Shown: in pieces, positions 1 to 6,975 of the stretch
Numbering within the stretch: the stretch's first letter is position 1
How the letters are laid out: each line of letters starts with the position of its first letter
Assembly (NCBI GenBank): GCA_037444185.1
Contig: JBBIMW010000040.1
Span: 1 to 22,308 of the forward strand
DNA length: 22,308 nt
From: JAILZP01 sp037444185
GTDB taxonomy: Bacteria > Bacillota > Desulfotomaculia > Desulfotomaculales > Desulfocucumaceae
Direction of reading: 5' to 3'
Program-made: the position numbers and the translations under genes
Notes under the pieces: generated by a model
Database searches by the model: none
What the model was told of the DNA's origin: nothing
Seen by the model: the letters and a program-made list of their open reading frames with translations, nothing else

Positions 1-76
1 TGGCTTGTTGTTGATTTAATTCCATTCGCCACTGTTTAGTTTTCAAGGACCGGTTCGCCAACCAATACCGTCAGCG
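1..76 (-). other. Probable rRNA operon leader (5' part, runs off the left edge)
   Basis: Read on the minus strand, this segment follows a strong promoter and contains TTGAAAACTAAACAG (complement of 32-46). That sequence closely resembles the conserved processing/leader element found just upstream of 16S rRNA, and also in the 16S-23S spacer, of many Firmicutes. No mature rRNA sequence is visible before the edge. The rRNA assignment is an inference from this motif, the promoter, and the fact that draft contigs often break at rRNA operons. A tRNA or spacer context cannot be excluded. Confidence 0.55.
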
Positions 77-82
77 TTTTTT

Positions 83-112
83 ATTCTAACACACCGGACG
101 TGCCGGTGTCAA
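83..112 (-). promoter_or_regulatory. Strong sigma-A-type promoter reading left (probable rRNA promoter)
   Basis: On the minus strand there is a perfect -35 TTGACA (107-112), an 18-bp spacer and a -10 TAGAAT (83-88, five of six consensus bases). The spacer holds a perfect inverted repeat, ACACCGG-5 nt-CCGGTGT on the plus strand (91-97 and 103-109). It is not followed by a T run, so it is not a terminator. It could be an operator or a chance palindrome. A weaker second -35/-10 pair may lie upstream (TTGATT, 17 bp, TAATCT), as rRNA operons often carry tandem promoters. Confidence 0.65.
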
Positions 113-272
113 CTTGAATTTCACCGTATTTTGGTCCGGCTGTCGCCAAATTTTTGCCGGCTTCTGCGACCGGCGGAATATAAGATTATCATTTCCGTCC
201 CTCGAAATCAACAGGTACTTTTTGCCGGCATCTCCCAGACCTGCCCGGGACGACGCCCTTCCCATTCCGCTT
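113..272. other. Intergenic stretch between lysS and the leftward promoter
   Basis: No gene is visible in these 160 bases. An inverted repeat CCCGGGAC/GTCCCGGG (244-251 and 276-283) straddles the lysS stop codon, and GTCGC/GCGAC arms occur nearer the promoter. Neither is followed by a T run on the minus strand, so I see no convincing intrinsic terminator for lysS. Read-through from lysS towards the putative rRNA operon is possible. Confidence 0.4.
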
Positions 273-1781
273 TCAGTCCCGGGGCTTCATCAGCGGAAAA
301 AGTATCACATCCCTGATGGATGGCAACCCGGCAGCCAGCATAACCAGCCTGTCGATGCCTATGCCCAGTCCCCCGGCCGGAGGCATGCCGTATTCCAGCG
401 CGGCGATATAGTCCTCGTCCATCATATGGGCCTCATCGTCACCGGATTTCCTCTTTTCCATCTGTTTTATGAACCGCGCCTTCTGGTCCAATGGATCGTT
501 AAGCTCGGAAAAAGCATTGGCCATCTCCCGGCCGCAGATGAAAAGCTCGAATCGGTAAGTCAGTCCCGGGTCGTCCTTTTTTTGTTTGGCCAAAGGCGAA
601 ATCTCGATGGGAAAATCCAGCACAAAGGTGGGCTGAACCAGCCGGGGCTCCACCTTCTCCTCAAACACGGCATGCAGTATGGCGCCCCATGAATTCCAGG
701 GCTGCACATCCACTCCCAATTTTTTAGCCGCCCGGTATGCCTCCCCCTCGCCCCTTAGCGCGCCGAAATCCAGTCCGGCAAACTCTTTCACCGCTTCCAC
801 CATGGTCATCCTTTTCCAGGGGGGGGCCAAATCTATTTCCGTGCCCTCATACACCACCGAAGTAGTTCCCAGCACCCCGGCGGCCACGGAGGAAATAAGG
901 TCCTCGGTCAGCTCCAGCATGTCCCGGTAATCGGCATAGGCCTGGTAAAGCTCCAGCATTGTGAACTCCGGGTTGTGTTTTGTAGATATGCCCTCATTGC
1001 GAAAACTTCTGTTTATCTCATAAACCTTTTCAAAACCGCCCACCAAAAGCCGCTTTAAATAAAGCTCGGGAGCTATTCTCAAATACAGTTTCATATCCAA
1101 AGCATTGTGGTGCGTGACGAAGGGCCTGGCGGCGGCGCCTCCGGCGATGGGCTGCATCATGGGCGTCTCCACCTCGAGAAAACCCTTTTGGTCAAGGTGT
1201 TTCCTGATGGAATGGATGATCCTGCTTCTTAGTACGAAGGTGTTCCTCACCCCGGGGTTGACGATGAGATCCAGGTAGCGCTGGCGGTAGCGCAAATCCA
1301 CATCCTTCAGCCCGTGCCACTTTTCCGGCAACGGGCGCAGGCTTTTGGAAAGCAGCGTCACCTCGCCCGCCGACACCGTGATCTCTCCCATCCGGGTTTT
1401 GAACACCTTACCCCGGACGCCGATAATGTCCCCTATGTCCAGCCTGAGGAAAAAATCATATTCCTCCCGGCCGACATCGTTCAGCCTCACGTATATCTGT
1501 ATCTGCCCGGAGACGTCCTGTATGTGGGCGAAGCTGGCCTTGCCCATCACCCTTTTGGCCATGACACGCCCGGCCACACTGACCTCCCGGCCTTCGTAGC
1601 TATCATATTCACCGGTGATTTCCATGGCCAGGCCGGTTCTTCCATATTTTCCGCCGAAGGGGTCGATCCCCTTTTCCCTGAGCCCGGCCAGCTTTTCCCG
1701 CCGCACCTGCATCAGCTCGTTCAAGTCCTCTTCCCGGCCGCCCGCCGGAAATTCCCTGCCTTCACCATTTTCGCCAGCCAT
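273..1781 (-). CDS. lysS: Lysyl-tRNA synthetase, class II
   Basis: The enzyme charges tRNA-Lys with lysine using ATP, in the cytoplasm. The 502-residue product has the expected layout. An N-terminal OB-fold anticodon-binding domain lies at about residues 65-150 (VSVAGRVMAKRVMGKASF). The class II catalytic core follows, with motif 2 FRNEGISTKHNPEFTMLE near residue 265 and motif 3 GLGIGIDRLVML near residue 471. Length is normal for bacterial LysS. The ATG start has AGAGGA six bases upstream and begins 11 bp after the greA stop, so the two genes are very probably co-transcribed. A strong leftward promoter lies downstream. lysS next to an rRNA operon is a known arrangement in Firmicutes. Confidence 0.97.
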   Translation of the reverse strand: MAGENGEGREFPAGGREEDLNELMQVRREKLAGLREKGIDPFGGKYGRTGLAMEITGEYDSYEGREVSVAGRVMAKRVMGKASFAHIQDVSGQIQIYVRLNDVGREEYDFFLRLDIGDIIGVRGKVFKTRMGEITVSAGEVTLLSKSLRPLPEKWHGLKDVDLRYRQRYLDLIVNPGVRNTFVLRSRIIHSIRKHLDQKGFLEVETPMMQPIAGGAAARPFVTHHNALDMKLYLRIAPELYLKRLLVGGFEKVYEINRSFRNEGISTKHNPEFTMLELYQAYADYRDMLELTEDLISSVAAGVLGTTSVVYEGTEIDLAPPWKRMTMVEAVKEFAGLDFGALRGEGEAYRAAKKLGVDVQPWNSWGAILHAVFEEKVEPRLVQPTFVLDFPIEISPLAKQKKDDPGLTYRFELFICGREMANAFSELNDPLDQKARFIKQMEKRKSGDDEAHMMDEDYIAALEYGMPPAGGLGIGIDRLVMLAAGLPSIRDVILFPLMKPRD

Positions 1782-1792
1782 GATCGTTCCTC

Positions 1793-2269
1793 TTATTTCA
1801 AGATGTCGACTATCTCATATTTCAGCATGCCGGCCGGCACGTTTACCTCCACCACACAGCCCTTGCTCTTGCCGATGATGGCCCTGCCCACGGGGGATTC
1901 GTTGGAAATCTTGCTGTTGGCCGGATCGGCCTCCACGGAACCAACAATGGTATATTCCACCTGATCGTTGTATTCCAGATCCCTCAGCACAACCGTCGAG
2001 CCCAGGGTCACCTCGTCGGTGCCGATGCTTTCGTCGTCAATTATTTTTGCGTTGCGCAGCATTTTCTCCAGGGTCAGTATCCTTCCCTCAATCCACGCCT
2101 GCTCGTTCTTGGCGTCCTCATACTCCGAATTCTCGGTAATATCGCCGAATTCAATGGCCTGTTTGATGCGCTCGGCAACATCCCTCCGCTTGACTGACTT
2201 GTACCGCTCAAGCTCTTCCTCCAGCTTTTTCAGCCCTTCAACCGTAAGCAGTACATCTTTTTCTTTCAT
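1793..2269 (-). CDS. greA: Transcription elongation factor GreA
   Basis: GreA enters the secondary channel of RNA polymerase and stimulates cleavage of the 3' end of backtracked RNA, rescuing stalled complexes. The 158-residue protein has the N-terminal coiled coil with its acidic tip (GDITENSEYEDAKNEQA, about residues 38-54) and the C-terminal FKBP-like domain (SPVGRAIIGKSKGCVVEV). The acidic tip is the catalytic, Mg2+-coordinating part in the family. The reading frame is open further upstream to 2407. I chose ATG at 2269 because AGGTGA lies seven bases ahead and the N-terminus MKEKDVLLTVEGL matches the family; the upstream extension would cover the promoter. It is followed closely by lysS. 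Confidence 0.96.
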   Translation of the reverse strand: MKEKDVLLTVEGLKKLEEELERYKSVKRRDVAERIKQAIEFGDITENSEYEDAKNEQAWIEGRILTLEKMLRNAKIIDDESIGTDEVTLGSTVVLRDLEYNDQVEYTIVGSVEADPANSKISNESPVGRAIIGKSKGCVVEVNVPAGMLKYEIVDILK

Positions 2270-2320
2270 CTCATTCACCTTATACCTTATTAGTATTTGG
2301 CCACAAAAGACTCCAAGACA

Positions 2321-2350
2321 ATAATATGCGCTTCCGGCTATATTATTCAA
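2321..2350 (-). promoter_or_regulatory. Candidate promoter of greA-lysS
   Basis: Minus-strand TTGAAT (2345-2350), an 18-bp spacer and TATTAT (2321-2326) lie about 50 bp ahead of the greA start. The sequence sits inside an inverted repeat, AATAATAT (2320-2327) and ATATTATT (2340-2347), with a 12-bp gap. A separate promoter fits with the terminator-like structure seen after dusB. Confidence 0.45.
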
Positions 2351-2375
2351 ATGTGTCATGATCATTCCGGACGGC

Positions 2376-2428
2376 AAAAAACCCCAAACTACAGCTTGGC
2401 ACTGCAAGGTTTAACCTTGCAGTGCCAA
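2376..2428 (-). terminator. Large perfect palindrome plus terminator hairpin after dusB
   Basis: A perfect palindrome has 16-bp arms at 2396-2411 and 2413-2428 around one central base; outer part TTGGCACTGCAAGG/CCTTGCAGTGCCAA. On the minus strand it is followed by a second, smaller hairpin, CCAAGC-TGTA-GTTTGG (2384-2399), then GG and six T (2376-2381), the layout of an intrinsic terminator. The two stems share four bases, so they compete in part. It lies about 50 bp after dusB and probably ends the cofactor transcript. Confidence 0.6.
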
Positions 2429-2477
2429 AATTTTCACCTGACCTTTCCACACATTATAAGTACTGCGGCATAACTTG

Positions 2478-3443
2478 TCAAGGCATTATCGGGGCCATGC
2501 ATTTCAAAACCTCCGCCATTTCCTCCCTGGACCGGGCGCCGTTCAGCCCGTTCCTGACCCTGGCCGCCCCCGGGATTCCTTTCAGGTACCAGGCGGCGTG
2601 CTTGCGCATCTCCATGACCCCCGTGTACTCTCCCTTGTAGCGGATCAGCAGGTCCAGGTGCCTCAGGGCGGTCAAAACCCTCTGTTCCCGGGTAACCGGG
2701 GGAAGTTTCTCTCCGGTGGCCAGATAGTGTATTATTTCAGTAAAAATCCACGGATTGCCCATGGCGGCCCGGCCCACCATCAATCCGTCGCAGCCCGTCT
2801 CCTCCAGCATCCGCCGGGCGTCTTCCGGTGACCGGATATCGCCGTTCCCCACCACCGGAATACTTACGGATTTTTTTACCTCCCTGATGATCCCCCAATC
2901 CGCCCGGCCACTGTAAAGCTGGGACCTGGTGCGGCCGTGTACCGTTATGGCGGAAACCCCGGCTTTCTCCATCAGAGACGCCACTTCCACCACATTGACA
3001 TGCTCCTCGTCCCAACCCTTCCTCATCTTCACCGTCACCGGAATGTCCACTGCCTCAACCACAGCCCTGGCCACTTCAAAGGCCTTCCGGGGCTCCCTCA
3101 TAAGGGCGGCGCCCTCCCCGTTCTTCACTATTTTCGGGGTCGGGCAGCCCATATTTATGTCGATGATGTCCGGGCCGATGGTGGACACCATCCGGGCGGC
3201 CCGTCCCATATAAGCCGGATTGCTCCCGAATATTTGCACCGAAAGGGGCCCCGGCTCCCCGTCTATGTTGGTTATGATCCCGGTCTTGGGACTGCCGTAA
3301 AGCAAGGCCTGATCGCTTACCATCTCGGTACATGCCAAGCCGCATCCGGCCTCCCTGGCAAGGGTGCGGAACGCCCTGTCGGTGACCCCGGCCATGGGGG
3401 CCGCAACCACCGGATTGACCAGCCTGACGCCGCCTATGTTCAC
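2478..3443 (-). CDS. dusB: tRNA-dihydrouridine synthase, DusB type
   Basis: This FMN enzyme reduces uridines in the D-loop of tRNA to dihydrouridine using NADPH. The 321-residue protein is a TIM barrel starting with PVVAAPMAGVTDRAF. It carries the catalytic cysteine in DINMGCPTPKIVKNGEG (Cys100), the TVKMRKGWD and ITVHGRTRSQLYSG segments, and the FMN phosphate site VGNGDI...GLMVGRAAMGNPW. The start codon is GTG, three bases after the coaX stop. The nearest purine-rich site (AAGGA) is about 14 bases away, so initiation may depend on coupling to coaX translation. dusB beside coaX, greA and lysS is a familiar arrangement in Firmicutes. Confidence 0.94.
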   Translation of the reverse strand: MNIGGVRLVNPVVAAPMAGVTDRAFRTLAREAGCGLACTEMVSDQALLYGSPKTGIITNIDGEPGPLSVQIFGSNPAYMGRAARMVSTIGPDIIDINMGCPTPKIVKNGEGAALMREPRKAFEVARAVVEAVDIPVTVKMRKGWDEEHVNVVEVASLMEKAGVSAITVHGRTRSQLYSGRADWGIIREVKKSVSIPVVGNGDIRSPEDARRMLEETGCDGLMVGRAAMGNPWIFTEIIHYLATGEKLPPVTREQRVLTALRHLDLLIRYKGEYTGVMEMRKHAAWYLKGIPGAARVRNGLNGARSREEMAEVLKCMAPIMP

Positions 3444-3446
3444 GGC

Positions 3447-4214
3447 TTAACCCCGGTTCCTTTCGTATATTATCCTCAGGCCCGTGAGGGTCAAAAGCGG
3501 GTCCACCCTGACGACAGTACGGGCCTCCCCGGCGATCAAATCGGCCATGTCCCCCGTGGCCACCACCAGGGGGTCGCCCGGCAGCTCCTTTTTCATACGG
3601 GTCACCACGGCGTCCACCTGCCCGGCAAAACCGTAGATAATGCCGGACTGCATGCTATTGACAGTATTCTTTCCGATCACCGACGGGGGTTTCACCAGCT
3701 CCACCCGGGGCAGCTTGGCCGCCCTGGTAAACAGAGCCTCGGTGGATATGCCGATGCCCGGCGCAATAGCTCCGCCCAGGTATTCTCCCCTGGCGGTGAT
3801 GGCGCAAAAGGTGATGGCGGTGCCGAAGTCAACTATAATCAGGGGACCGCCGTATAATTCATATCCGGCGACGGCGTTTACTATACGGTCGGCCCCTATC
3901 TCCCGGGGGTTTTCAAACTTAATCTGAATGCCGGTCCTGACCCCGGGACCCACCACCAGTGGCGGGAAGCCGAAGTACTTTTTCGACATCAATTCCAGAG
4001 AAAGCATCAGCGGGGGCACCACCGAAGAAATAACAATGGCTTCTATGCTTTTAACTGAAAGTCCCGAAGCTTCGAACAAAGCCCTCAGCAACACGGCGTA
4101 TTCATCGGCGGTACGCCGGGATGCGGTGGAAATCCGCCAGTGCTCCACGAGGCTTTTGTCCCGGTACACTCCCAGTACAGTATTGGTGTTGCCGACGTCA
4201 AAAACCAGTATCAT
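3447..4214 (-). CDS. coaX: Type III pantothenate kinase
   Basis: CoaX phosphorylates pantothenate, the first step of CoA synthesis. The family generally needs a monovalent cation and is not feedback-inhibited by CoA. The 255-residue protein shows the ASKHA-fold phosphate motif FDVGNTNTVLGVY near the N-terminus, GADRIVNAVAGYE (Asp109, proposed catalytic base) and IVDFGTAITF (Asp129). The frame is open to 4313, but ATG at 4214 gives the standard N-terminus MILVFDVGNTN, with GGGAAAG ahead. It follows bioY by about 130 bp and directly precedes dusB. Its substrate is the product of PanC, encoded at the head of the same gene run. Confidence 0.95.
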   Translation of the reverse strand: MILVFDVGNTNTVLGVYRDKSLVEHWRISTASRRTADEYAVLLRALFEASGLSVKSIEAIVISSVVPPLMLSLELMSKKYFGFPPLVVGPGVRTGIQIKFENPREIGADRIVNAVAGYELYGGPLIIVDFGTAITFCAITARGEYLGGAIAPGIGISTEALFTRAAKLPRVELVKPPSVIGKNTVNSMQSGIIYGFAGQVDAVVTRMKKELPGDPLVVATGDMADLIAGEARTVVRVDPLLTLTGLRIIYERNRG

Positions 4215-4350
4215 ATATCTTTCCCACCCGCGAACTATGTATTGCAAAAGGCCCATCCCAACAATTTTAACAGAGGCGGCTGGAATTACGCAACTGGAAG
4301 GCGTATGCCGCACAAACGGGTTTTACATCCCTTGCAATGTCGATAAAATT

Positions 4351-4917
4351 TCACCCGCCGGCGACAATGGACCTGACCCGCCTCACCACGGCCCTGGCCA
4401 GAACCGACGCCACGGCACCCTTGGCCAAATCCAAGGCGATAAAAGGCAAGAACCCGATCTGGATCACCTTCATCACCGGCACGGTTTTGCCAAGATAAAA
4501 ATTAAGTATGATATAAAGATAAGGCAGGCCGGCCAGATATATGGCCGCAACGCCGGCCACCGAAGCCAGCAGGTACCTGACTATGCCGGCATCGCCATTT
4601 TTCGGAAGCATTTTGCCAGTTACATAGGCCCCCAGTATAAAACCCAGCAAATAACCAAAGGTGGGCTGCAAAACATAGGCGGGGCCGCCGAAGGGAGGTT
4701 TCTCGAAGACAGGCAGGCCCACAAGTCCCATCAGTACATACACCGCCATGCTCAAGGCGCCCAGTTTGGGACCCAGTATCATACCGGCCAGCAGGGCAAC
4801 GAAGGGAACCAGGCTGAAGGGAACAATGGGAGCGCCGAAATGGAGCAGCGCCGCCGCCACCGCGGCAAGGGCGGCGAACATGGCCGTCAGGGAGATTTCC
4901 TTGGCAGACACTTTCAA
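4351..4917 (-). CDS. bioY: Biotin transporter substrate-binding membrane subunit BioY
   Basis: BioY is the S component of the energy-coupling-factor biotin importer. It binds biotin in the membrane and works with an EcfAA'T module, which is not in this window. The 188-residue protein is almost entirely hydrophobic with about six membrane segments. It carries BioY-like sequence such as GLPVFEKPPFGGPAYVLQP and PTFGYLLGFILGAYVTGK. The start codon is TTG, supported by an excellent AAGGAGGG six bases upstream. An inverted repeat typical of BirA operators lies about 45-76 bp upstream, so biotin-dependent repression is likely. The gene is in the same direction as birA and coaX but has its own regulated leader. 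Confidence 0.94.
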   Translation of the reverse strand: MKVSAKEISLTAMFAALAAVAAALLHFGAPIVPFSLVPFVALLAGMILGPKLGALSMAVYVLMGLVGLPVFEKPPFGGPAYVLQPTFGYLLGFILGAYVTGKMLPKNGDAGIVRYLLASVAGVAAIYLAGLPYLYIILNFYLGKTVPVMKVIQIGFLPFIALDLAKGAVASVLARAVVRRVRSIVAGG

Positions 4918-4961
4918 TACAATCCCTCCTTAAATAATTGCAGAAATTCCCACTGAATACT

Positions 4962-4993
4962 ACGTTAACCAAATATGTTTCCTGGGTTGACAT
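4962..4993 (-). promoter_or_regulatory. Biotin operator (BirA-binding site) ahead of bioY
   Basis: The minus strand reads ATGTCAACC, a 14-bp spacer, then GGTTAACGT, an inverted repeat matching the known Firmicutes/Proteobacteria biotin operator (half-site GGTTxACAx, spacing about 14-16). It lies between birA and bioY, 45 bp ahead of the bioY start. A CATATT inside the spacer could be the -10 box, so bound BirA would block RNA polymerase. The -35 is not clear. Confidence 0.8.
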
Positions 4994-5053
4994 TTAATTA
5001 ATAACAACATCGCCGTTTTTAAGGGCGGCGGCCCCTGCCTGCAGTGGCGCCTT

Positions 5054-6034
5054 TCAATTACCGCTTCTAAGGCTCACCTCCCCCGCCATGAAACGCTGCC
5101 GCGTCCCGCCCGGCAATCGCAGTATCAGCGCGCCGCCTTCGTCCACATCTTCCGCCCAGCCCTCCCACGATTCCTTGATCGTGCTGATACTAACGGGACA
5201 GTTCAGGGTGACGCACCTTGCCCGCCACTCCTCCAGCACCGGCCCCAAGCCGGAAGTCAGCCAGGAGCGGTAGCGGAACTCAAACTCCCGGAGCAGCTGC
5301 CTCAGCAATTCCAGCCTGGACACCCTCCGACCGGCGGCCACGCAAAGAGACATGGCGGTTTTCCCCAACTCTTCCGGGAAACCGTCCAAGGGGATATTCA
5401 CATTTATCCCTATACCCACCACCAGAAAGTTCACCTTTTCCATTTCGGCATCCATTTCAGTGAGTATGCCGCACATCTTTCCGCCTCCGAGCAAAAGGTC
5501 GTTGGGCCATTTAATGCCGGCGGTTACGCCGGTGACCTTTTCCACTGCGGAAGCCACGGCAACGGCGGTGAGCATGGTTACGGGGGGGACATCCCCCGGA
5601 GCCATGTCAGGACGAATAATCAGGGAGCACCAGATGCCCAGGCCCCGGGGAGAATACCAGCCCCGTCCCTGCCTGCCCCGCCCGCCGGTCTGCTCTTCGG
5701 CCACCACCAGGGCGCCGTCCGGCGCTCCGCCGGACGCCAGGGCCCGGGCCTCCCGGTTGGTGGACGCCAGGCTGTCGTAATAGTAAACCGTCCGGCCCAT
5801 TATTTCGGTGTCCAGCCCTCTGATTATCTCCTGGGGATAAAGCCTGTCGGGAATGTCCAAAAGCCTGTACCCGGACCTGGGCATGGCATCTATGCCGTAA
5901 CCCTCCTCCCGCAAAGTCCGGACATGCTTCCAGACGGCGGTCCTGGAAATGCCCATCTTCTTGCAAATTTCCTCACCGGAAACGTATCCCGGACTGTGTT
6001 CTTTGAGTAATGCCAGTACTTCGCCTTTTTTCAT
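5054..6034 (-). CDS. birA: Bifunctional biotin ligase / biotin operon repressor BirA
   Basis: BirA makes biotinyl-AMP and attaches biotin to carboxylase carrier proteins. Its long form also represses biotin genes. The 326-residue protein is the bifunctional type. Residues 1-60 form a winged helix-turn-helix (EEICKKMGISRTAVWKHV). The catalytic domain has the biotinyl-AMP loop GGRGRQGRGW (117-126), KWPND (175-179), GKMCGIL (185-191) and GIGINVN (207-213). A small C-terminal domain ends in RQRFMAGEVSLR. The ATG start follows GGTGA. It starts 45 bp after nadC. The BirA-type operator immediately downstream supports a real regulatory role. Confidence 0.96.
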   Translation of the reverse strand: MKKGEVLALLKEHSPGYVSGEEICKKMGISRTAVWKHVRTLREEGYGIDAMPRSGYRLLDIPDRLYPQEIIRGLDTEIMGRTVYYYDSLASTNREARALASGGAPDGALVVAEEQTGGRGRQGRGWYSPRGLGIWCSLIIRPDMAPGDVPPVTMLTAVAVASAVEKVTGVTAGIKWPNDLLLGGGKMCGILTEMDAEMEKVNFLVVGIGINVNIPLDGFPEELGKTAMSLCVAAGRRVSRLELLRQLLREFEFRYRSWLTSGLGPVLEEWRARCVTLNCPVSISTIKESWEGWAEDVDEGGALILRLPGGTRQRFMAGEVSLRSGN

Positions 6035-6079
6035 GCTTTTTCACCATTTCCGGATAATATGCGCCCGGGCACCATACTA

Positions 6080-6946
6080 TTACTGCGAGGTTCGCAGTAT
6101 GGGCTTCATTTCTCCAACATCAAGGCTTATGTCCATGGATTTGACCGAGTGGGTGAGACCTCCCACCGAAATAAAGTCAACACCCGTACCGGCTATCTCC
6201 TGTATGGTTTCCTCGTCTATGCCGCCCGAGGCCTCCAGCAAAACCTTGCCTTTAGCCATTTCCACGGCCTTTTTCATTGTTTCGGCGTCCATATTGTCCA
6301 GCATCACCACATGGGCGCCGGCCTCCATGGCCTCTTTGACACCCTCCAGGCTCTCCACCTCCACCTCTATGCACATGGAAAAGGGCGCCCGGGCCTTCGC
6401 CCCGGCCACGGCTGCGGTGATGCTTCCGGCCACCTTGATATGATTGTCCTTGATCAATATTGCGTCATAAAGTCCAAACCTGTGGTTGCAGCCCCCACCC
6501 ACCCTGACCGCATATTTTTCCAGCACCCTGATTCCCGGAGTGGTTTTCCGGGTATCCACCAGCTTTGTCTTCCGACCCACTATAAGCCCGGCCAAGTAAG
6601 CAGTACGGGTGGCAATACCGGACATCCTCTGGAGAAAATTAAGGGCTACCCTCTCACCGGTGAGAATTGCCCTGGCATTTCCTTCCACTCTGGCCAGGAG
6701 CTTTCCGGCCCCAGCCCATTCTCCGTCCCTTACCCTGGGCTGAAAAGAAATGTCCCGGCACAGCTGCAAAAAAACCTCCCTGGCCACATCCAGGCCGGCC
6801 ACCATGCCTGGTTCCCTGGCACTGATGAAGCCGATGGTAACGAAGTTCTCGGGGACTATGCTCTGGGTGGTGATGTCCCCCGTTCCTATATCCTCTCTCA
6901 AGGCCCTGCGGACAATAATCTTCAGCAACTCGGGATCCGGACCCAT
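6080..6946 (-). CDS. nadC: Nicotinate-nucleotide pyrophosphorylase (carboxylating)
   Basis: NadC (quinolinate phosphoribosyltransferase) joins quinolinate to PRPP, releasing CO2 and pyrophosphate to give nicotinate mononucleotide, the third step of de novo NAD synthesis. The 288-residue length is normal. Family blocks visible are ALREDIGTGDITT (15-27), TGERVALNFLQRMSGIAT (97-114), DTRKTTPGIRVLEKYAV (131-147) with its substrate-binding arginines and lysine, and GGGCNHRFGLYDAILIKDNH (150-169). The C-terminal strands LEASGGI and GVDFISVGGLTHS complete the barrel. The ATG lies 29 bp after the nadB stop, with a G-rich site ahead. It is one transcript with nadA and nadB. Confidence 0.96.
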   Translation of the reverse strand: MGPDPELLKIIVRRALREDIGTGDITTQSIVPENFVTIGFISAREPGMVAGLDVAREVFLQLCRDISFQPRVRDGEWAGAGKLLARVEGNARAILTGERVALNFLQRMSGIATRTAYLAGLIVGRKTKLVDTRKTTPGIRVLEKYAVRVGGGCNHRFGLYDAILIKDNHIKVAGSITAAVAGAKARAPFSMCIEVEVESLEGVKEAMEAGAHVVMLDNMDAETMKKAVEMAKGKVLLEASGGIDEETIQEIAGTGVDFISVGGLTHSVKSMDISLDVGEMKPILRTSQ

Positions 6947-6975
6947 CAGCTAAAAACCCCCCGGTTTATCCGTCT

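Noticed and set aside
244..283. CCCGGGAC/GTCCCGGG inverted repeat at the lysS end as its terminator
   Set aside because: The loop is 24 bases, the stem includes the stop codon region, and no T run follows on the minus strand.
2937..3857. Plus-strand open frame of about 306 codons opposite dusB and coaX
   Set aside because: It is antisense to two confidently identified enzymes, and its His/Gly/Pro-rich translation is typical of a shadow frame.
5011..5050. GC-rich stem after birA as an intrinsic terminator
   Set aside because: The best stem (AGGGGC/GCCCTT) is followed by a run of A, not T, on the birA-coding strand.
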